A stretch of 64,000 nucleotides of DNA from Agrobacterium tumefaciens (GCF_017726655.1 NZ_CP072309.1:1856501-1920500); one strand, 5' to 3'; shown: positions 10,818 through 20,577, numbered from the stretch's first letter. Notes: a model not told the origin generated them from the sequence alone. A program made the numbers and translations.

Positions 10818-11854
10818 CCATGCACGCTCCCATCATCGAAAACCTCGTTCTTAATCGCCGAGCCCGCGACAGCCGGCGTCGCATTGTCATCACCATTCTG
10901 TCGATGATCCTGATCGCCGCTTCGGCCGTCACGCTGATGGTCGGGCAATCCTTCACATCTCCCGCTGATGTCATTCGCGTTCTCATGGGGGAGGAAATTC
11001 CCGGTGTTACCTTCACCGTCGGGCAGCTGCGCCTTCCCCGCGCGTTGCTTTCGCTTCTGGCGGGCATGAGCTTCGGACTCGGGGGCGTCGCGTTCCAGAT
11101 CATGCTGCGCAATCCGCTTGCCAGTCCGGATATTATTGGCATCAGCTCGGGCGCAAGTGCCGCGGCCGTCTTTGCCATCGTTGTCCTCGAGATGAGCGGG
11201 CCGCTGGTCTCTGTCTTCGCTGTCACCGCCGGTCTCGGCGTTGCGCTCGTTGTTTATCTTCTTGCCCTCCGCAACGGTGCAGCCGGTACTCGATTGATCC
11301 TTGTTGGCATCGGCGTGTCAGCCATGCTGGAGAGCTTTATTGCCTATGTTCTCTCAGTTGCCCCGGCCTGGTCGCTCCAGGAAGCGATGCGCTGGCTGAC
11401 CGGCAGCGTCAACGGTGCGAAGATGGCTCAACTTCTGCCCCTGTCAATCGCGCTCCTCCTTTTCGGCGGCCTGCTTGTCAGCCGCGCGCGCGATCTCGAA
11501 GCCTTGAGACTGGGAGACGATGCGGCTGCGGCGCTCGGTGTTTCGGTCGGGCGAACCCGAGTTCTTGTCATCATTGCCGCCGTCGGCATGATTGCTTTTG
11601 CAACAGCCGTCTGCGGGCCAATAGCCTTTGTGGCTTTCCTTGCTGGGCCAATTGCGGCGCGTATCATTGGCAACAATGGCTCACTGCTCATTCCTGCCGC
11701 GCTGATTGGGGCGGTGCTGGTGCTGGTGGGTGACTATTGCGGCCAGTTCCTGTTGCCAGGCCGCTACCCGGTCGGCGTCGTGACTGGTGCGCTAGGCGCG
11801 CCTTATCTGATTTACCTGATCGTGCGGGTGAACCGCAGCGGAGCCTCGTTATGA
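10814..11854 (+). CDS. FecCD-family iron-siderophore ABC permease, second subunit
   Basis: A 346-residue permease homologous to the preceding one (RLPRALLSLLAGMSFGLGGVA, LRNPLASPDIIGISSGASAA, CGPIAFVAFLAGPIAARIIG). It starts at a GTG overlapping the previous stop by four bases; an ATG six bases downstream is an alternative. Together with the first permease it forms the membrane part of the ferric-siderophore importer. Confidence 0.9.
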   Translation: MTMHAPIIENLVLNRRARDSRRRIVITILSMILIAASAVTLMVGQSFTSPADVIRVLMGEEIPGVTFTVGQLRLPRALLSLLAGMSFGLGGVAFQIMLRNPLASPDIIGISSGASAAAVFAIVVLEMSGPLVSVFAVTAGLGVALVVYLLALRNGAAGTRLILVGIGVSAMLESFIAYVLSVAPAWSLQEAMRWLTGSVNGAKMAQLLPLSIALLLFGGLLVSRARDLEALRLGDDAAAALGVSVGRTRVLVIIAAVGMIAFATAVCGPIAFVAFLAGPIAARIIGNNGSLLIPAALIGAVLVLVGDYCGQFLLPGRYPVGVVTGALGAPYLIYLIVRVNRSGASL

Positions 11855-12675
11855 CCGGCCACTCCCTCTCTGTCAGCGGCCTGTCTGCCGGCTACGGCGA
11901 AAACCTCATTATCGAAGGGTTGGATTTTACTGTCCCGCGCGGCAAGATCACCGTCATCGTCGGGGCCAATGCGTGCGGCAAGTCCACCCTCCTGCGCAGC
12001 ATGTCACGGCTGATAACGCCGCACGCTGGTCAGGTCCTGCTTGATGGGAAGTCGATCCATCGTCTACCCGCGCGCGACTTGGCAAGACGTATGGGCCTTT
12101 TGCCGCAATCCCCGATCGCACCGGAGGGCATCGTTGTTGCCGATCTCGTCAGCCGAGGCCGACACCCTCATCATGGCCTCTTCGCGCGCTGGTCAAGGGA
12201 GGATGATGAGGCGGTAGCTGCGGCGCTTGCCGCCACGGACACCGTGGAACTGGCCGAATGCCCTGTCGATGAACTCTCCGGCGGCCAGCGCCAGCGGGCC
12301 TGGATCGCAATGGCGCTAGCCCAGCAAACAGACATCTTGCTCTTGGATGAACCGACAACCTTCCTTGATATCAGCCATCAGGTTGAGGTACTGGACCTTT
12401 TGACAGATCTCAATCAGGTCCGCCAGACCACCATCGTCATGGTGCTGCACGACCTCAACCTTGCGGCGCGTTATGCGGATCATCTTGTCGCGATGCGCGC
12501 CGGAAAGCTGCATATCAATGGCTCGTCCGAAGAGGTGCTGACAGAGGAAAATATCCGCGAGGTTTTTGGTATTGAAAGCCGGGTGATCAAGGATCCCACC
12601 TCCGGCAAACCTATGATGCTGCCAATCGGAAGGTATCGCGTGTTGACGAAGGCAAATGGCATTGCCGATAGCTGA
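11851..12675 (+). CDS. Iron-siderophore ABC transporter ATP-binding protein (FecE/FhuC type)
   Basis: A 274-residue ATPase with Walker A VGANACGKSTLLRSM, Q-loop LLPQSPIAPEG, signature LSGGQRQRAWIAMA, Walker B ILLLDEPTTFLD and the switch His in VLHDLNLAARYAD. The start MTGHSLSVSGLSAGYG overlaps the permease stop (ATGA). It powers the importer of the three preceding genes. It ends seven bases before the end of a convergent AraC gene with no terminator visible between. Confidence 0.92.
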   Translation: MTGHSLSVSGLSAGYGENLIIEGLDFTVPRGKITVIVGANACGKSTLLRSMSRLITPHAGQVLLDGKSIHRLPARDLARRMGLLPQSPIAPEGIVVADLVSRGRHPHHGLFARWSREDDEAVAAALAATDTVELAECPVDELSGGQRQRAWIAMALAQQTDILLLDEPTTFLDISHQVEVLDLLTDLNQVRQTTIVMVLHDLNLAARYADHLVAMRAGKLHINGSSEEVLTEENIREVFGIESRVIKDPTSGKPMMLPIGRYRVLTKANGIADS

Positions 12676-12681
12676 TCGCAG

Positions 12682-13551
12682 TCAAGGCCATGCTGCAAAA
12701 GAATGCGCAGGTTCAGCAGGAAACCGAAACGCAGCCCGCCTCAACCGCCCGGGCGATATCCCCTCGATCCGAGTGAAAAATCGGTTGAAGTAACCCGAGT
12801 CTTGAAATCCTAAACGATATGCGATTTCAGACACTTGAAAGGACGAGTTCAAAAGAAGCTCGCGCGCTTCTGAAAACAATTCGCGGTGGATGTAAGCCTT
12901 CGGCGATAATCCAGTTGCGGCTTTGATGATCGAGCCCAGTCGGTCACGACTGATGCCGAGATGGCGTGCATAAGTCTCAACGTTCCAATGGTCGCGCTTG
13001 TGTTGAGCGACCAGCAAAACAAAACGTTCTGCGATACTCGATGGCATGGACGTAGCTGTGATTGCCGATGCGGTACACTGGCAAATGCGGATCAATGCGA
13101 CACATAGAAGGTTGAGAATGAGCGTCTGTGTCGCGGCCGTCGGACGGAGATTTTCGGACGCAATGGTTTTTACATAGCCTGCCAACTCCGCATGATGCTC
13201 CTGCGAAAGCGTTTCTGTCAAAACGCGATCGAGACCGTTTCGCGGGAAAAGTGCGTTGGTCCCCTTCGCGAAGGCATGCGCAAGGCAGACATCGTTGATG
13301 GACAGCAGTGACGCCCTGCTTCCCGCTTCCAACCGAAGGCGACCGGTGTGCCCTGCCGGCAACCACGCCATGCCCGGTGCCGGCAGGTAAAGGTCTTCGT
13401 CGTTGCCGGTGATGCATGCGTTTCCGGATGCGAGCAGGATCAGATGCGCATTGCCTGGCGTGAGTTTCACCTCATTTGCCCGCAGCGGTGAACTCAATAT
13501 TCGGGCGAGGGTGGACTGGCCGCCCACGGACTTGTGATTTGGAGACGCCAT
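12682..13551 (-). CDS. AraC-family transcriptional regulator
   Basis: About 289 residues with an N-terminal AraC-type ligand domain (LPAPGMAWLPAGHTGRLRLE) and a C-terminal double HTH (NVETYARHLGISRDRLGSIIKAATG and FQVSEIAYRLGFQDSGYFNRFF). It is divergent from an aldehyde dehydrogenase gene and most likely controls it, probably in response to an aromatic aldehyde or related compound; that is inference. An upstream in-frame GTG at 13581 would add ten residues, but ATG 13551 is preceded by a GAGAAAAAG-like site. Confidence 0.83.
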   Translation of the reverse strand: MASPNHKSVGGQSTLARILSSPLRANEVKLTPGNAHLILLASGNACITGNDEDLYLPAPGMAWLPAGHTGRLRLEAGSRASLLSINDVCLAHAFAKGTNALFPRNGLDRVLTETLSQEHHAELAGYVKTIASENLRPTAATQTLILNLLCVALIRICQCTASAITATSMPSSIAERFVLLVAQHKRDHWNVETYARHLGISRDRLGSIIKAATGLSPKAYIHRELFSEARELLLNSSFQVSEIAYRLGFQDSGYFNRFFTRIEGISPGRLRRAAFRFPAEPAHSFAAWP

Positions 13552-13676
13552 CTTTTTCTCAAAAGTACAAAAACGAGCCACACTAGTGCATTTCCTGTGG
13601 CGATGTCCTCGCTAAACTTTGCGTATTGCGGGCATAAACACCTTGAGGAGAAGGTGGGCCCGGCAGGAGGAGACAT

Positions 13677-15128
13677 ATGCAGACCGTCAATCTTTTCATC
13701 GGTGGCGATCATTGCGCTGCTGCAAATGACAAGCGCTTCGAGCGTAACAATCCAGTTACCGGTAGTGCCGTGACGAGCGCCGCCGCGGCGTCTGTCGAGG
13801 ATGCAACGAAAGCGGCCGATGCAGCCGCAGCCGCCTTTCCGACGTGGTCCGCGACAACGCCCGGTGAACGTCGGCGCCATCTTCTAGCCGCGGCAGACGC
13901 GCTGCGCGCGACTGGACCCGCTATCATCGAAGCAATGAAGGAGGAGATCGGCGCAACCGAGGCCTGGGCCGGGTTCAATGTGATGCTCGCCAGTGACATG
14001 CTGGTGGAGGCGGCAAGTCTCACCACTCAGATCAAGGGAGAAGTTATTCCGTCCAATCGTCCGGGCACCATGGCGATGGCGCTGCGCCAACCTGCCGGCG
14101 TTGTCCTGTCCATTGCGCCCTGGAATGCGCCTGTCATCCTTGGTGTGCGTTCCATCGCCACGCCTCTTGCCTGCGGCAACACCATTGTCATGAAGACTTC
14201 CGAACTTTGCCCACGCACTCATGCTCTGATCATTGACGCGGTTGCGTCCGCAGGCCTGCCAAAGGGCGTGCTCAATGCCGTTTCGAATGCGCCGGAAGAC
14301 GCAGCAAAAATCGTTGAAGCGCTTATTGCCCATCCGGCAGTAAGGCGTGTCAACTTTACTGGCTCCACGCGCGTCGGACGCGTCATCGCGGAAACGGCAG
14401 GTCGACATCTTAAACCTGCGTTGCTTGAACTTGGGGGGAAGGCGCCGCTCATTGTACTGGACGATGCGGATATCGATGCGGCGGTCGCGGCTGCGGCATT
14501 TGGTGCCTATATGAATCAAGGGCAGATCTGCATGTCGACCGAGCGCATTATCGTGCTCGATAGTATTGCTGACGAGTTTGTCGATGCTTTTGCGAAAAAG
14601 GCGGGCGGTCTTATCGCAGGTGATCCGCGTGAGGGCAAAACACCGCTCGGCTCACTTGTGACGGGTGAAGCAGCTTTGCGCATCCGTTCACTTGTGGATG
14701 ATGCGATCTCCAAAGGCGCGCGACGGATCGCAGGTGGCGGTGGTGAAGGCACCATGCTTGACGCGATTGCCGTCGATGGCGTCACCCCGGCCATGCGCCT
14801 TTATTCCGAAGAGAGTTTTGGTCCAGTCGTGTCGATTATCCGCGCAGGCACGATCGATGAAGCCATCAGCATCGCCAACGAGAGTGAATTTGGGCTGTCG
14901 GCGGCGGTTTTCGGAAGGGATCAGGCAAGGGCGCTTTCCGTTGCCGCGCGGATCGAGAGTGGTATTTGCCATGTCAACGGACCGACCGTGCATGATGAGG
15001 CGCAAATGCCGTTTGGGGGCGTCAAGGGTTCGGGTTACGGGCGCTTTGGCGGTACGGCCGGTATAGCTGAATTTACTGAACTACGGTGGGTAACGCTTCA
15101 GGACGGACCCTTGCATTATCCCATCTGA
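13677..15128 (+). CDS. NAD(P)-dependent aldehyde dehydrogenase (vanillin/salicylaldehyde dehydrogenase type)
   Basis: A 483-residue aldehyde dehydrogenase with the full catalytic set: N150 in SIAPWNAP, the cofactor motif NFTGSTRVGR (226-235), general base E251 in LELGGKAP and nucleophile C285 in NQGQICMSTER. It oxidises an aldehyde to the carboxylic acid in the cytoplasm. Within the family its pattern resembles enzymes acting on aromatic aldehydes such as vanillin or salicylaldehyde, but that subfamily choice is tentative. AGGAGGAGACAT precedes the ATG, a very strong ribosome binding site. Single gene, divergent from an AraC regulator. Confidence 0.88.
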   Translation: MQTVNLFIGGDHCAAANDKRFERNNPVTGSAVTSAAAASVEDATKAADAAAAAFPTWSATTPGERRRHLLAAADALRATGPAIIEAMKEEIGATEAWAGFNVMLASDMLVEAASLTTQIKGEVIPSNRPGTMAMALRQPAGVVLSIAPWNAPVILGVRSIATPLACGNTIVMKTSELCPRTHALIIDAVASAGLPKGVLNAVSNAPEDAAKIVEALIAHPAVRRVNFTGSTRVGRVIAETAGRHLKPALLELGGKAPLIVLDDADIDAAVAAAAFGAYMNQGQICMSTERIIVLDSIADEFVDAFAKKAGGLIAGDPREGKTPLGSLVTGEAALRIRSLVDDAISKGARRIAGGGGEGTMLDAIAVDGVTPAMRLYSEESFGPVVSIIRAGTIDEAISIANESEFGLSAAVFGRDQARALSVAARIESGICHVNGPTVHDEAQMPFGGVKGSGYGRFGGTAGIAEFTELRWVTLQDGPLHYPI

Positions 15129-15155
15129 AGCGGAAAATGTGCAGGGCGAGCGGCG

Positions 15156-16055
15156 TCACCGCCGCTCGTCGATCAGCCATGCCGTAAGCTTTCTAACCGC
15201 ATTGTCGCTGCTTTTCGGCCGAACGAGCCAGTAACCGCGGCCCGGCGCCTCAAGACTCGGGCCAGCCGTTACCAGCACGCCTGCTTCGAGCAGGGGATCG
15301 ACGAGCCCGGCCCAGCCGAGCGCGAAACCCTGTTCGCCGATGGTTGCCTGCACCACCATGGTGTAATTGTTGAAGGTGATATCGCTGCCGTCGCTCTCTG
15401 CTCCCCTGTGCGCGCCGAAATGCTTGAAATAGCCGGGCCAGTCGAACCAGTGCGCCTGAGACGTGTTTTCAAGATGAATGAGTTTGCGCTGTAAAAAATC
15501 CGCGATGGTTGCTGGCGCCGGTGTGTCCGACAGAAGAGCCGGGGAGCAGACCGGCGTAACTTTTTCCGAAAGCAGCAAGATTGAACCCTCGCCAGCGTCC
15601 TGCCGCGTACCGAAGATGATCATCACGTCGCTATCGTGCTTGCCTTGACCCAGCGGATCCTGCGTGGCGACGATCTGGATATTGATATCGGGGTTGAGCG
15701 CACGAAACCCATGCATCCGCGGGATAAGCCACAACGACGAGAAGGCATAGTCGGTATGCAGACGAATGGTCTGACGCTCATTTGTGCGGCGAAGTTGTTG
15801 CGCCACCAGGTCAACGGCATCGACATTGCGCGAAACGACCTCGAACAGCCGCTGCCCCTCGGCCGTCAGTTCGATGCCGCGGTGTCGTCGGCGGACAAGA
15901 GTGACACCAAGCTCATCCTCAAGCCTGCGGATCTGATAGCTCACAGCCGGTTGGGTCAGTCTCATCGATGCTGCCGCGGCCGTCAGGCTGCCACAGCGGG
16001 CCACCTCGGTGAAAATGCGCATCCAGCCAAGATCGAGAGGTCGCTCTGCCATCAA
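15156..16055 (-). CDS. LysR-family regulator of choline-O-sulfate use
   Basis: A 299-residue LysR protein with N-terminal HTH (GSLTAAAASMRLTQPAVSYQIRRLEDELG) and effector domain. It is divergent from the choline-binding protein and choline-sulfatase genes. In rhizobia this exact trio includes a LysR regulator named as the choline-sulfate utilisation transcription factor (TIGR03418), and the sequence and context fit. It would activate choX-betC when choline-O-sulfate is present; that role is by homology. Two adjacent ATGs allow a one-residue difference in start. Confidence 0.85.
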   Translation of the reverse strand: MMAERPLDLGWMRIFTEVARCGSLTAAAASMRLTQPAVSYQIRRLEDELGVTLVRRRHRGIELTAEGQRLFEVVSRNVDAVDLVAQQLRRTNERQTIRLHTDYAFSSLWLIPRMHGFRALNPDINIQIVATQDPLGQGKHDSDVMIIFGTRQDAGEGSILLLSEKVTPVCSPALLSDTPAPATIADFLQRKLIHLENTSQAHWFDWPGYFKHFGAHRGAESDGSDITFNNYTMVVQATIGEQGFALGWAGLVDPLLEAGVLVTAGPSLEAPGRGYWLVRPKSSDNAVRKLTAWLIDERR

Positions 16056-16088
16056 ATTCCTTTATATCAGGCATCGAAAATTACCCGC

Positions 16089-16100
16089 TTCACAGGTGAA
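16089..16100. promoter_or_regulatory. Candidate LysR operator
   Basis: TTCACAGGTGAA is an interrupted palindrome (TTCAC/GTGAA) midway between the divergent LysR gene and choX, with GC and GC flanks extending the symmetry. A LysR binding site is expected here; this is the only clear dyad. Confidence 0.4.
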
Positions 16101-16146
16101 AGCAACGTGGTGTTCAATAAACTGGACTAATAAAGGGGGATCCGCA

Positions 16147-17100
16147 ATGAAAACAGTGTCTCATCTGCATCGCATTGCCGCCGGTCTGTTTCTGTCAGTG
16201 GCAGCCTTCTCAACCCCGCTTCAGGCTGCCGACGATGCCGCCTGCAAGACCATCCGTCTCAGCGATCCCGGCTGGACGGATATTACCGCAACCAATGGCG
16301 TCGCCTCGGTACTGCTCGATGCACTGGGTTATGAAGCCGACGTCAAGACGCTCTCCGTGCCCATCGGCTATCAGGCGATGAAGAACGGCGAAATCGACGT
16401 TTTCCTCGGGAACTGGATGCCGGCGCAGAAATCCTTCGTAGATGACCTCAATTCGGCGAAAGCTGCCGAGGTCTTGACGAAGAATCTCGAGGGCGCCAAG
16501 TTCACGCTCGCCGTGCCGGCCTATATGGCGGAAAAGGGCGTCAAGGACTTCGCCGATCTCGCCAAACATGCCGATGAATTCGAAAGCAAGATCTACGGCA
16601 TCGAGCCCGGCGCACCGGCCAACCAGAATATCCAGAAGATCATCGACGCCAATGATTTCGGCCTGAAAGGTTGGCAGCTCGTCGAATCTGGTGAGCAGGC
16701 CATGCTGGCGCAGGTGGAACGGGCGGGGAGGGACAAAAAGGCTGTGGTCTTCCTTGCCTGGGCACCGCATCCGATGAACGAGAAGATCGATATCGCCTAT
16801 CTCTCCGGCGGCGACGCCTATTTTGGCCCGAATTTCGGCGGTGCAGAGGTTTATACGCTTGCCCGCACCGGCTGGCCGGAAAAATGCCCCAATGCCGCGG
16901 GGCTCTTCAAAAACCTGAAGTTCGATATTGGCATGGAAAATACCCTGATGGGTTCGATTCTCGGCGGCGAAGATTCCAAAGCTGCGGCAGCGGCCTGGTT
17001 GAAGGCCAATCCCAAAGCGTTGGATGGCTGGTTGCAGGGCGTAAATACGCTGGATGGCAAACCGGGTGCGGATGCCGTTAAGGGCAAGCTTGGTCTCTGA
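16147..17100 (+). CDS. choX: Choline ABC transporter periplasmic binding protein ChoX
   Basis: A 317-residue protein with a signal peptide (HRIAAGLFLSVAAFSTPLQA) and an OpuAC-type glycine-betaine/choline binding domain: IRLSDPGWTDITATNGVAS, YQAMKNGEIDVFLGNWMP, and aromatic residues that would form the quaternary-ammonium box. AAAGGGGGATCCGCA precedes ATG 16147, so this start is chosen over an upstream in-frame codon. No choV/choW permease or ATPase follows; instead a choline sulfatase gene starts 14 bp later. The partner membrane components must be elsewhere. Confidence 0.9.
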   Translation: MKTVSHLHRIAAGLFLSVAAFSTPLQAADDAACKTIRLSDPGWTDITATNGVASVLLDALGYEADVKTLSVPIGYQAMKNGEIDVFLGNWMPAQKSFVDDLNSAKAAEVLTKNLEGAKFTLAVPAYMAEKGVKDFADLAKHADEFESKIYGIEPGAPANQNIQKIIDANDFGLKGWQLVESGEQAMLAQVERAGRDKKAVVFLAWAPHPMNEKIDIAYLSGGDAYFGPNFGGAEVYTLARTGWPEKCPNAAGLFKNLKFDIGMENTLMGSILGGEDSKAAAAAWLKANPKALDGWLQGVNTLDGKPGADAVKGKLGL

Positions 17101-17114
17101 GCCGGAAAGTGTAA

Positions 17115-18629
17115 ATGCCGCGTCCCAATATCCTCATTCTGATGGTCGACCAGTTCAACGGGACGTTGTTTCCCGATGGACCGGCCGATTTTCTCCATGC
17201 GCCGCATCTGAAAGCCTTGGCGGAGCGCTCTGTCCGCTTCGCCAATACCTATACGGCTAGCCCGCTTTGTGCACCGGCTCGCGCGTCATTCATGTCCGGG
17301 CAATTGCCAAGTCGTACCCGCGTTTACGACAATGCCGCAGAGTTTGCCTCCGACATCCCGACCTACGCGCACCATCTGCGCGCGGCGGGTTATTACACCG
17401 GACTTTCCGGAAAGATGCATTTCGTCGGGCCTGATCAGCTGCACGGCTTCGAAGAGCGTCTGACGACCGATATCTATCCCGCGGATTTTGGCTGGACGCC
17501 CGACTATACCAAGCCAGGCGAGCGGATCGACTGGTGGTACCACAATCTCGGTTCGGTCACCGGTGCAGGCGTTGCCGAAATCACCAACCAGATGGAATAT
17601 GACGACGAGGTGGCCTATCACGCCACACGCAAGCTTTACGACCTGTCTCGTAGACTTGAGGAACGACCGTGGTGCCTGACGGTCAGCTTCACCCATCCGC
17701 ACGATCCCTATGTGGCGCGGCGGAAATTCTGGGATCTCTATGAGGATTGCCCGGCGCTCGATCCGCAGTCGGAGGCCATTGCTTTCGATCAGCAGGACCC
17801 GCATTCGAAACGGTTGCTGGAAGCCTGTGACCACAATGCCTTCGATATTTCGCCGGAGCAGATACGCCGGGCACGCCGCGGTTACTTCGCCAACGTCTCC
17901 TATATCGACGAGAAGGTCGGCGAAATCCTTGGCGTCCTGAAGGCGACGCGGATGGAGGAGGACACCATCGTCCTCTTCCTTTCAGACCATGGCGATATGT
18001 TGGGTGAGCGCGGCCTGTGGTTCAAGATGTGCTTCTTCGAGGGCTCGGCCCGCGTACCGCTGATGATCGCCGCGCCAGGATGGCAGCCGGCATTGATCGA
18101 TACGCCGACCTCGACACTGGATGTGACGCCGACGCTGTGCGGTCTGGCGGGGCTTGATATCACCTCGCTTAAACGCTGGACGGATGGCGAGGATCTGGCG
18201 CCGTTGGCTGCTGGCACCGGCGGGCGCGGCCCGGTGCCGATGGAATATGCCGCCGAAGGCTCGATCTCGCCGCTCGTCGCCATCAGGGACGGCCGATACA
18301 AATTGTCCGTCTGTGAGGTCGATCCGCCGCTGCTTTACGATCTGGATGCCGATCCCGAAGAGCGCACCAATCTCGCCGGCGACCCCGCTTTCAGCGACGT
18401 GCTCTCGTCGCTTTCCGCCGAAATTGGCCGGCGGTGGCAGTTGCCGGTGTTCGACGCTGCTGTTCGCGAGAGCCAGGCGCGACGCTGGGTGGTCTATAAG
18501 GCGCTGCGCAACGGCGCCTATTACCCGTGGGACTACCAACCCTTGCAGAAGGCTTCGGAACGCTACATGCGTAACCACATGGATCTCAACGTGCTGGAAG
18601 AAAACCAGCGTTTTCCGCGCGGCGAGTGA
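17115..18629 (+). CDS. betC: Choline-sulfatase
   Basis: A 504-residue type I sulfatase hydrolysing choline-O-sulfate to choline and sulfate in the cytoplasm. The formylglycine-forming core is SPLCAPARASFMSG with C52 in the C-x-P-x-R motif; metal ligands appear in ILMVDQFNG and LFLSDHGDMLGERG. The C-terminal segment (RRWVVYKALRNGAYYPWDYQP) is typical of BetC. It sits 14 bp after choX and downstream of the divergent LysR gene. betA/betB for onward oxidation to betaine are not in the window. No signal peptide, consistent with a cytosolic enzyme. Confidence 0.94.
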   Translation: MPRPNILILMVDQFNGTLFPDGPADFLHAPHLKALAERSVRFANTYTASPLCAPARASFMSGQLPSRTRVYDNAAEFASDIPTYAHHLRAAGYYTGLSGKMHFVGPDQLHGFEERLTTDIYPADFGWTPDYTKPGERIDWWYHNLGSVTGAGVAEITNQMEYDDEVAYHATRKLYDLSRRLEERPWCLTVSFTHPHDPYVARRKFWDLYEDCPALDPQSEAIAFDQQDPHSKRLLEACDHNAFDISPEQIRRARRGYFANVSYIDEKVGEILGVLKATRMEEDTIVLFLSDHGDMLGERGLWFKMCFFEGSARVPLMIAAPGWQPALIDTPTSTLDVTPTLCGLAGLDITSLKRWTDGEDLAPLAAGTGGRGPVPMEYAAEGSISPLVAIRDGRYKLSVCEVDPPLLYDLDADPEERTNLAGDPAFSDVLSSLSAEIGRRWQLPVFDAAVRESQARRWVVYKALRNGAYYPWDYQPLQKASERYMRNHMDLNVLEENQRFPRGE

Positions 18630-18643
18630 GGCGGCAAGGTGCC

Positions 18644-19537
18644 TCAAGCGGTGGTCGACACCCTCGGCGCGCCGCCCGCCGCCTGCACGGCAAGACTGCC
18701 CGCGGCAACCCCGGCTGTGAGGCATTGCTGTTCGTCCCAGCCTTGAAGCCAGGCATCAAGAAAACCGGCATTAAAGGCATCGCCGGCGCCGGTCGTGTCG
18801 ACCACGGGTACTTCCTGGGCTGCCAGATGCTGCAAGCCCCTTCGACAAGATACCCAAGCGCCCTGCGCGCCGCCTTTCAGCGCCACGACGGGAAAGGCTT
18901 CTGACAGGGCGTGGGTGGCTCGTTCCGGGTCAGAATGCCCCGTGATTGCTTCCGCCTCTTCAAGATTGGGCAAAAACACGTCGACACCGGCACAGGCCTT
19001 GAGCAGCCCCTTGTCGTAGATCAGCGAAGCATCCCAGCTTGGATCGAGCGATACCGACAATCCGCTTGCCTTGGCGCGTGAAACCAGATCGGGCATCTCA
19101 TGCAGCGTGGCGAATTCGGCGATGTGCAGATGCCGGGCGTTATCCCACGCAAAGGCGGCATCCAGCGTCGAAGGCCGGGCGGCACCGGCGCGGCGCGTCA
19201 AAAAAGCCCGGTCCTGACCAACCACAGTCGCCACCGTAACTTGCGGTCCGGCATCTGCTGCATGTTCCAGAAACTTCAGATCGACGCCGCTCTGCGCCAT
19301 TTTCTCACCGATATCGCGCGAAAACGTATCGGTGCCCAGTCTTGCAAGCAGCGCAACCGGGCGGCCTATATGGGCGAAATGCGCAGCGGCAATGAAGGCT
19401 CCGCCGCCGGCTGCAATTTTCATGTCTCGGGCAAACAGTTCCCGGCCGAGCACCGGCAGTTCATTAAGACCGGTGAAAATGAGGTCACAATAGATCCGGC
19501 CGACGCTGATGACGGCAGTTTTTTCCGTTGACATCAT
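18644..19537 (-). CDS. PfkB-family carbohydrate kinase in an ABC operon
   Basis: A 297-residue ribokinase-like protein: N-terminal glycine-rich substrate region (MKIAAGGGAFIAAAHFAHIG) and the C-terminal PfkB signature DTTGAGDAFNAGFLDAWLQ, whose Asp is the catalytic base. It phosphorylates a sugar or nucleoside-like alcohol using ATP; the substrate is unknown. It is the last gene of a six-gene minus-strand operon (binding protein, two permeases, lyase, ATPase, kinase). The start overlaps the ATPase stop (ATGA). Its presence implies that the imported compound, or a product of the lyase, is phosphorylated after entry. Confidence 0.88.
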   Translation of the reverse strand: MMSTEKTAVISVGRIYCDLIFTGLNELPVLGRELFARDMKIAAGGGAFIAAAHFAHIGRPVALLARLGTDTFSRDIGEKMAQSGVDLKFLEHAADAGPQVTVATVVGQDRAFLTRRAGAARPSTLDAAFAWDNARHLHIAEFATLHEMPDLVSRAKASGLSVSLDPSWDASLIYDKGLLKACAGVDVFLPNLEEAEAITGHSDPERATHALSEAFPVVALKGGAQGAWVSCRRGLQHLAAQEVPVVDTTGAGDAFNAGFLDAWLQGWDEQQCLTAGVAAGSLAVQAAGGAPRVSTTA

Positions 19538-20577
19538 GCGCGGCCCAGAAGCTTTTCCGTCTTGGCGTCGAAGAGATAAAGCGAACCTCGCTCCGCCTGG
19601 CATTGCAGCCGGCTGCCGACGGCCGGAATAGTTTTGCTTCTCGCCGTGGCGATCACCGAACTGTTGTCGGTGTCCAGATGAACAAGCGTCTCCGGCCCGA
19701 GCGGCTCGACTGCCGTGACTGTTCCTTCCAAGGTAAACGTTCCCTGAGCGGACCCAGACTCGCCAACAAGCAGATCATGCGGCCGGACGCCGATCAGAAG
19801 CTCACCCGTTGCGGACGGCGCGACGCAGTCGCCGGCTCTGGTTCCGCGCAGCAGGTTCATCGAGGGGCTGCCGATGAAGCGTGCGGTAAAGATGTCGACG
19901 GGTGTTTCATAAAGCTCCGTTGGAGTGCCGACCTGCAGGATGTGGCCGTCCTTCATCACCACGATGCGATCCGCCATGGTCATGGCTTCCACCTGATCGT
20001 GGGTGACATAAACGGTTGTCGTCTTAAGACGCTGATGCAAGCGCTTGATTTCAATACGCATCTGAGCGCGCAGCTGGGCGTCTAGATTAGACAGGGGCTC
20101 ATCGAACAGGAAGGCGGCAGGATCGCGCACCATGGCGCGGCCGATGGCGACACGCTGCCGCTGACCGCCTGACAGGGCCGCCGGCCGCCGGTCGAGCAGG
20201 GCCTCCAGTCCGAGAACCCGGCCGGCCTCCTCAATGCGGCGGTTCTTTTCTTCACGGTCAAGCTTCGAGGTGTAGAGGCCAAAGCCGATGTTCTGGCGAA
20301 CCGTCATGTGCGGATAGATCGCATAGTTCTGGAAGACCATCGCGATGTTGCGCTGTTTCGGTTCCTTCTCATTGACGATGTCGCCACCGATCTTCAGCGC
20401 GCCGTCAGAGATTTCTTCCAGGCCGGCGATCATTCTAAGGGTGGTGGATTTGCCGCAGCCGGAAGGGCCGACAAAAACAACGAATTCTCCGTCTTCAATG
20501 GCAAGGTCAATCCCCTTGACCGCCTCGACTTTGCCGTAGCGCTTCACGAGTTTATTGAGTTCGATTGTCGCCATCAT
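19534..20577 (-). CDS. Sugar ABC transporter ATP-binding protein (UgpC/MsmK type)
   Basis: A 347-residue ATPase: Walker A VGPSGCGKSTTLRMI, signature ALSGGQRQRVAIGRAMV, Walker B FLFDEPLSNLD, switch VTHDQVEAMTMADRI and a C-terminal TOBE/OB regulatory region (IGVRPHDLLVGESG). It powers a MalFG-type importer encoded upstream in the same operon. Start ATG 20577 overlaps the lyase stop by four bases. Confidence 0.92.
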   Translation of the reverse strand: MMATIELNKLVKRYGKVEAVKGIDLAIEDGEFVVFVGPSGCGKSTTLRMIAGLEEISDGALKIGGDIVNEKEPKQRNIAMVFQNYAIYPHMTVRQNIGFGLYTSKLDREEKNRRIEEAGRVLGLEALLDRRPAALSGGQRQRVAIGRAMVRDPAAFLFDEPLSNLDAQLRAQMRIEIKRLHQRLKTTTVYVTHDQVEAMTMADRIVVMKDGHILQVGTPTELYETPVDIFTARFIGSPSMNLLRGTRAGDCVAPSATGELLIGVRPHDLLVGESGSAQGTFTLEGTVTAVEPLGPETLVHLDTDNSSVIATARSKTIPAVGSRLQCQAERGSLYLFDAKTEKLLGRA

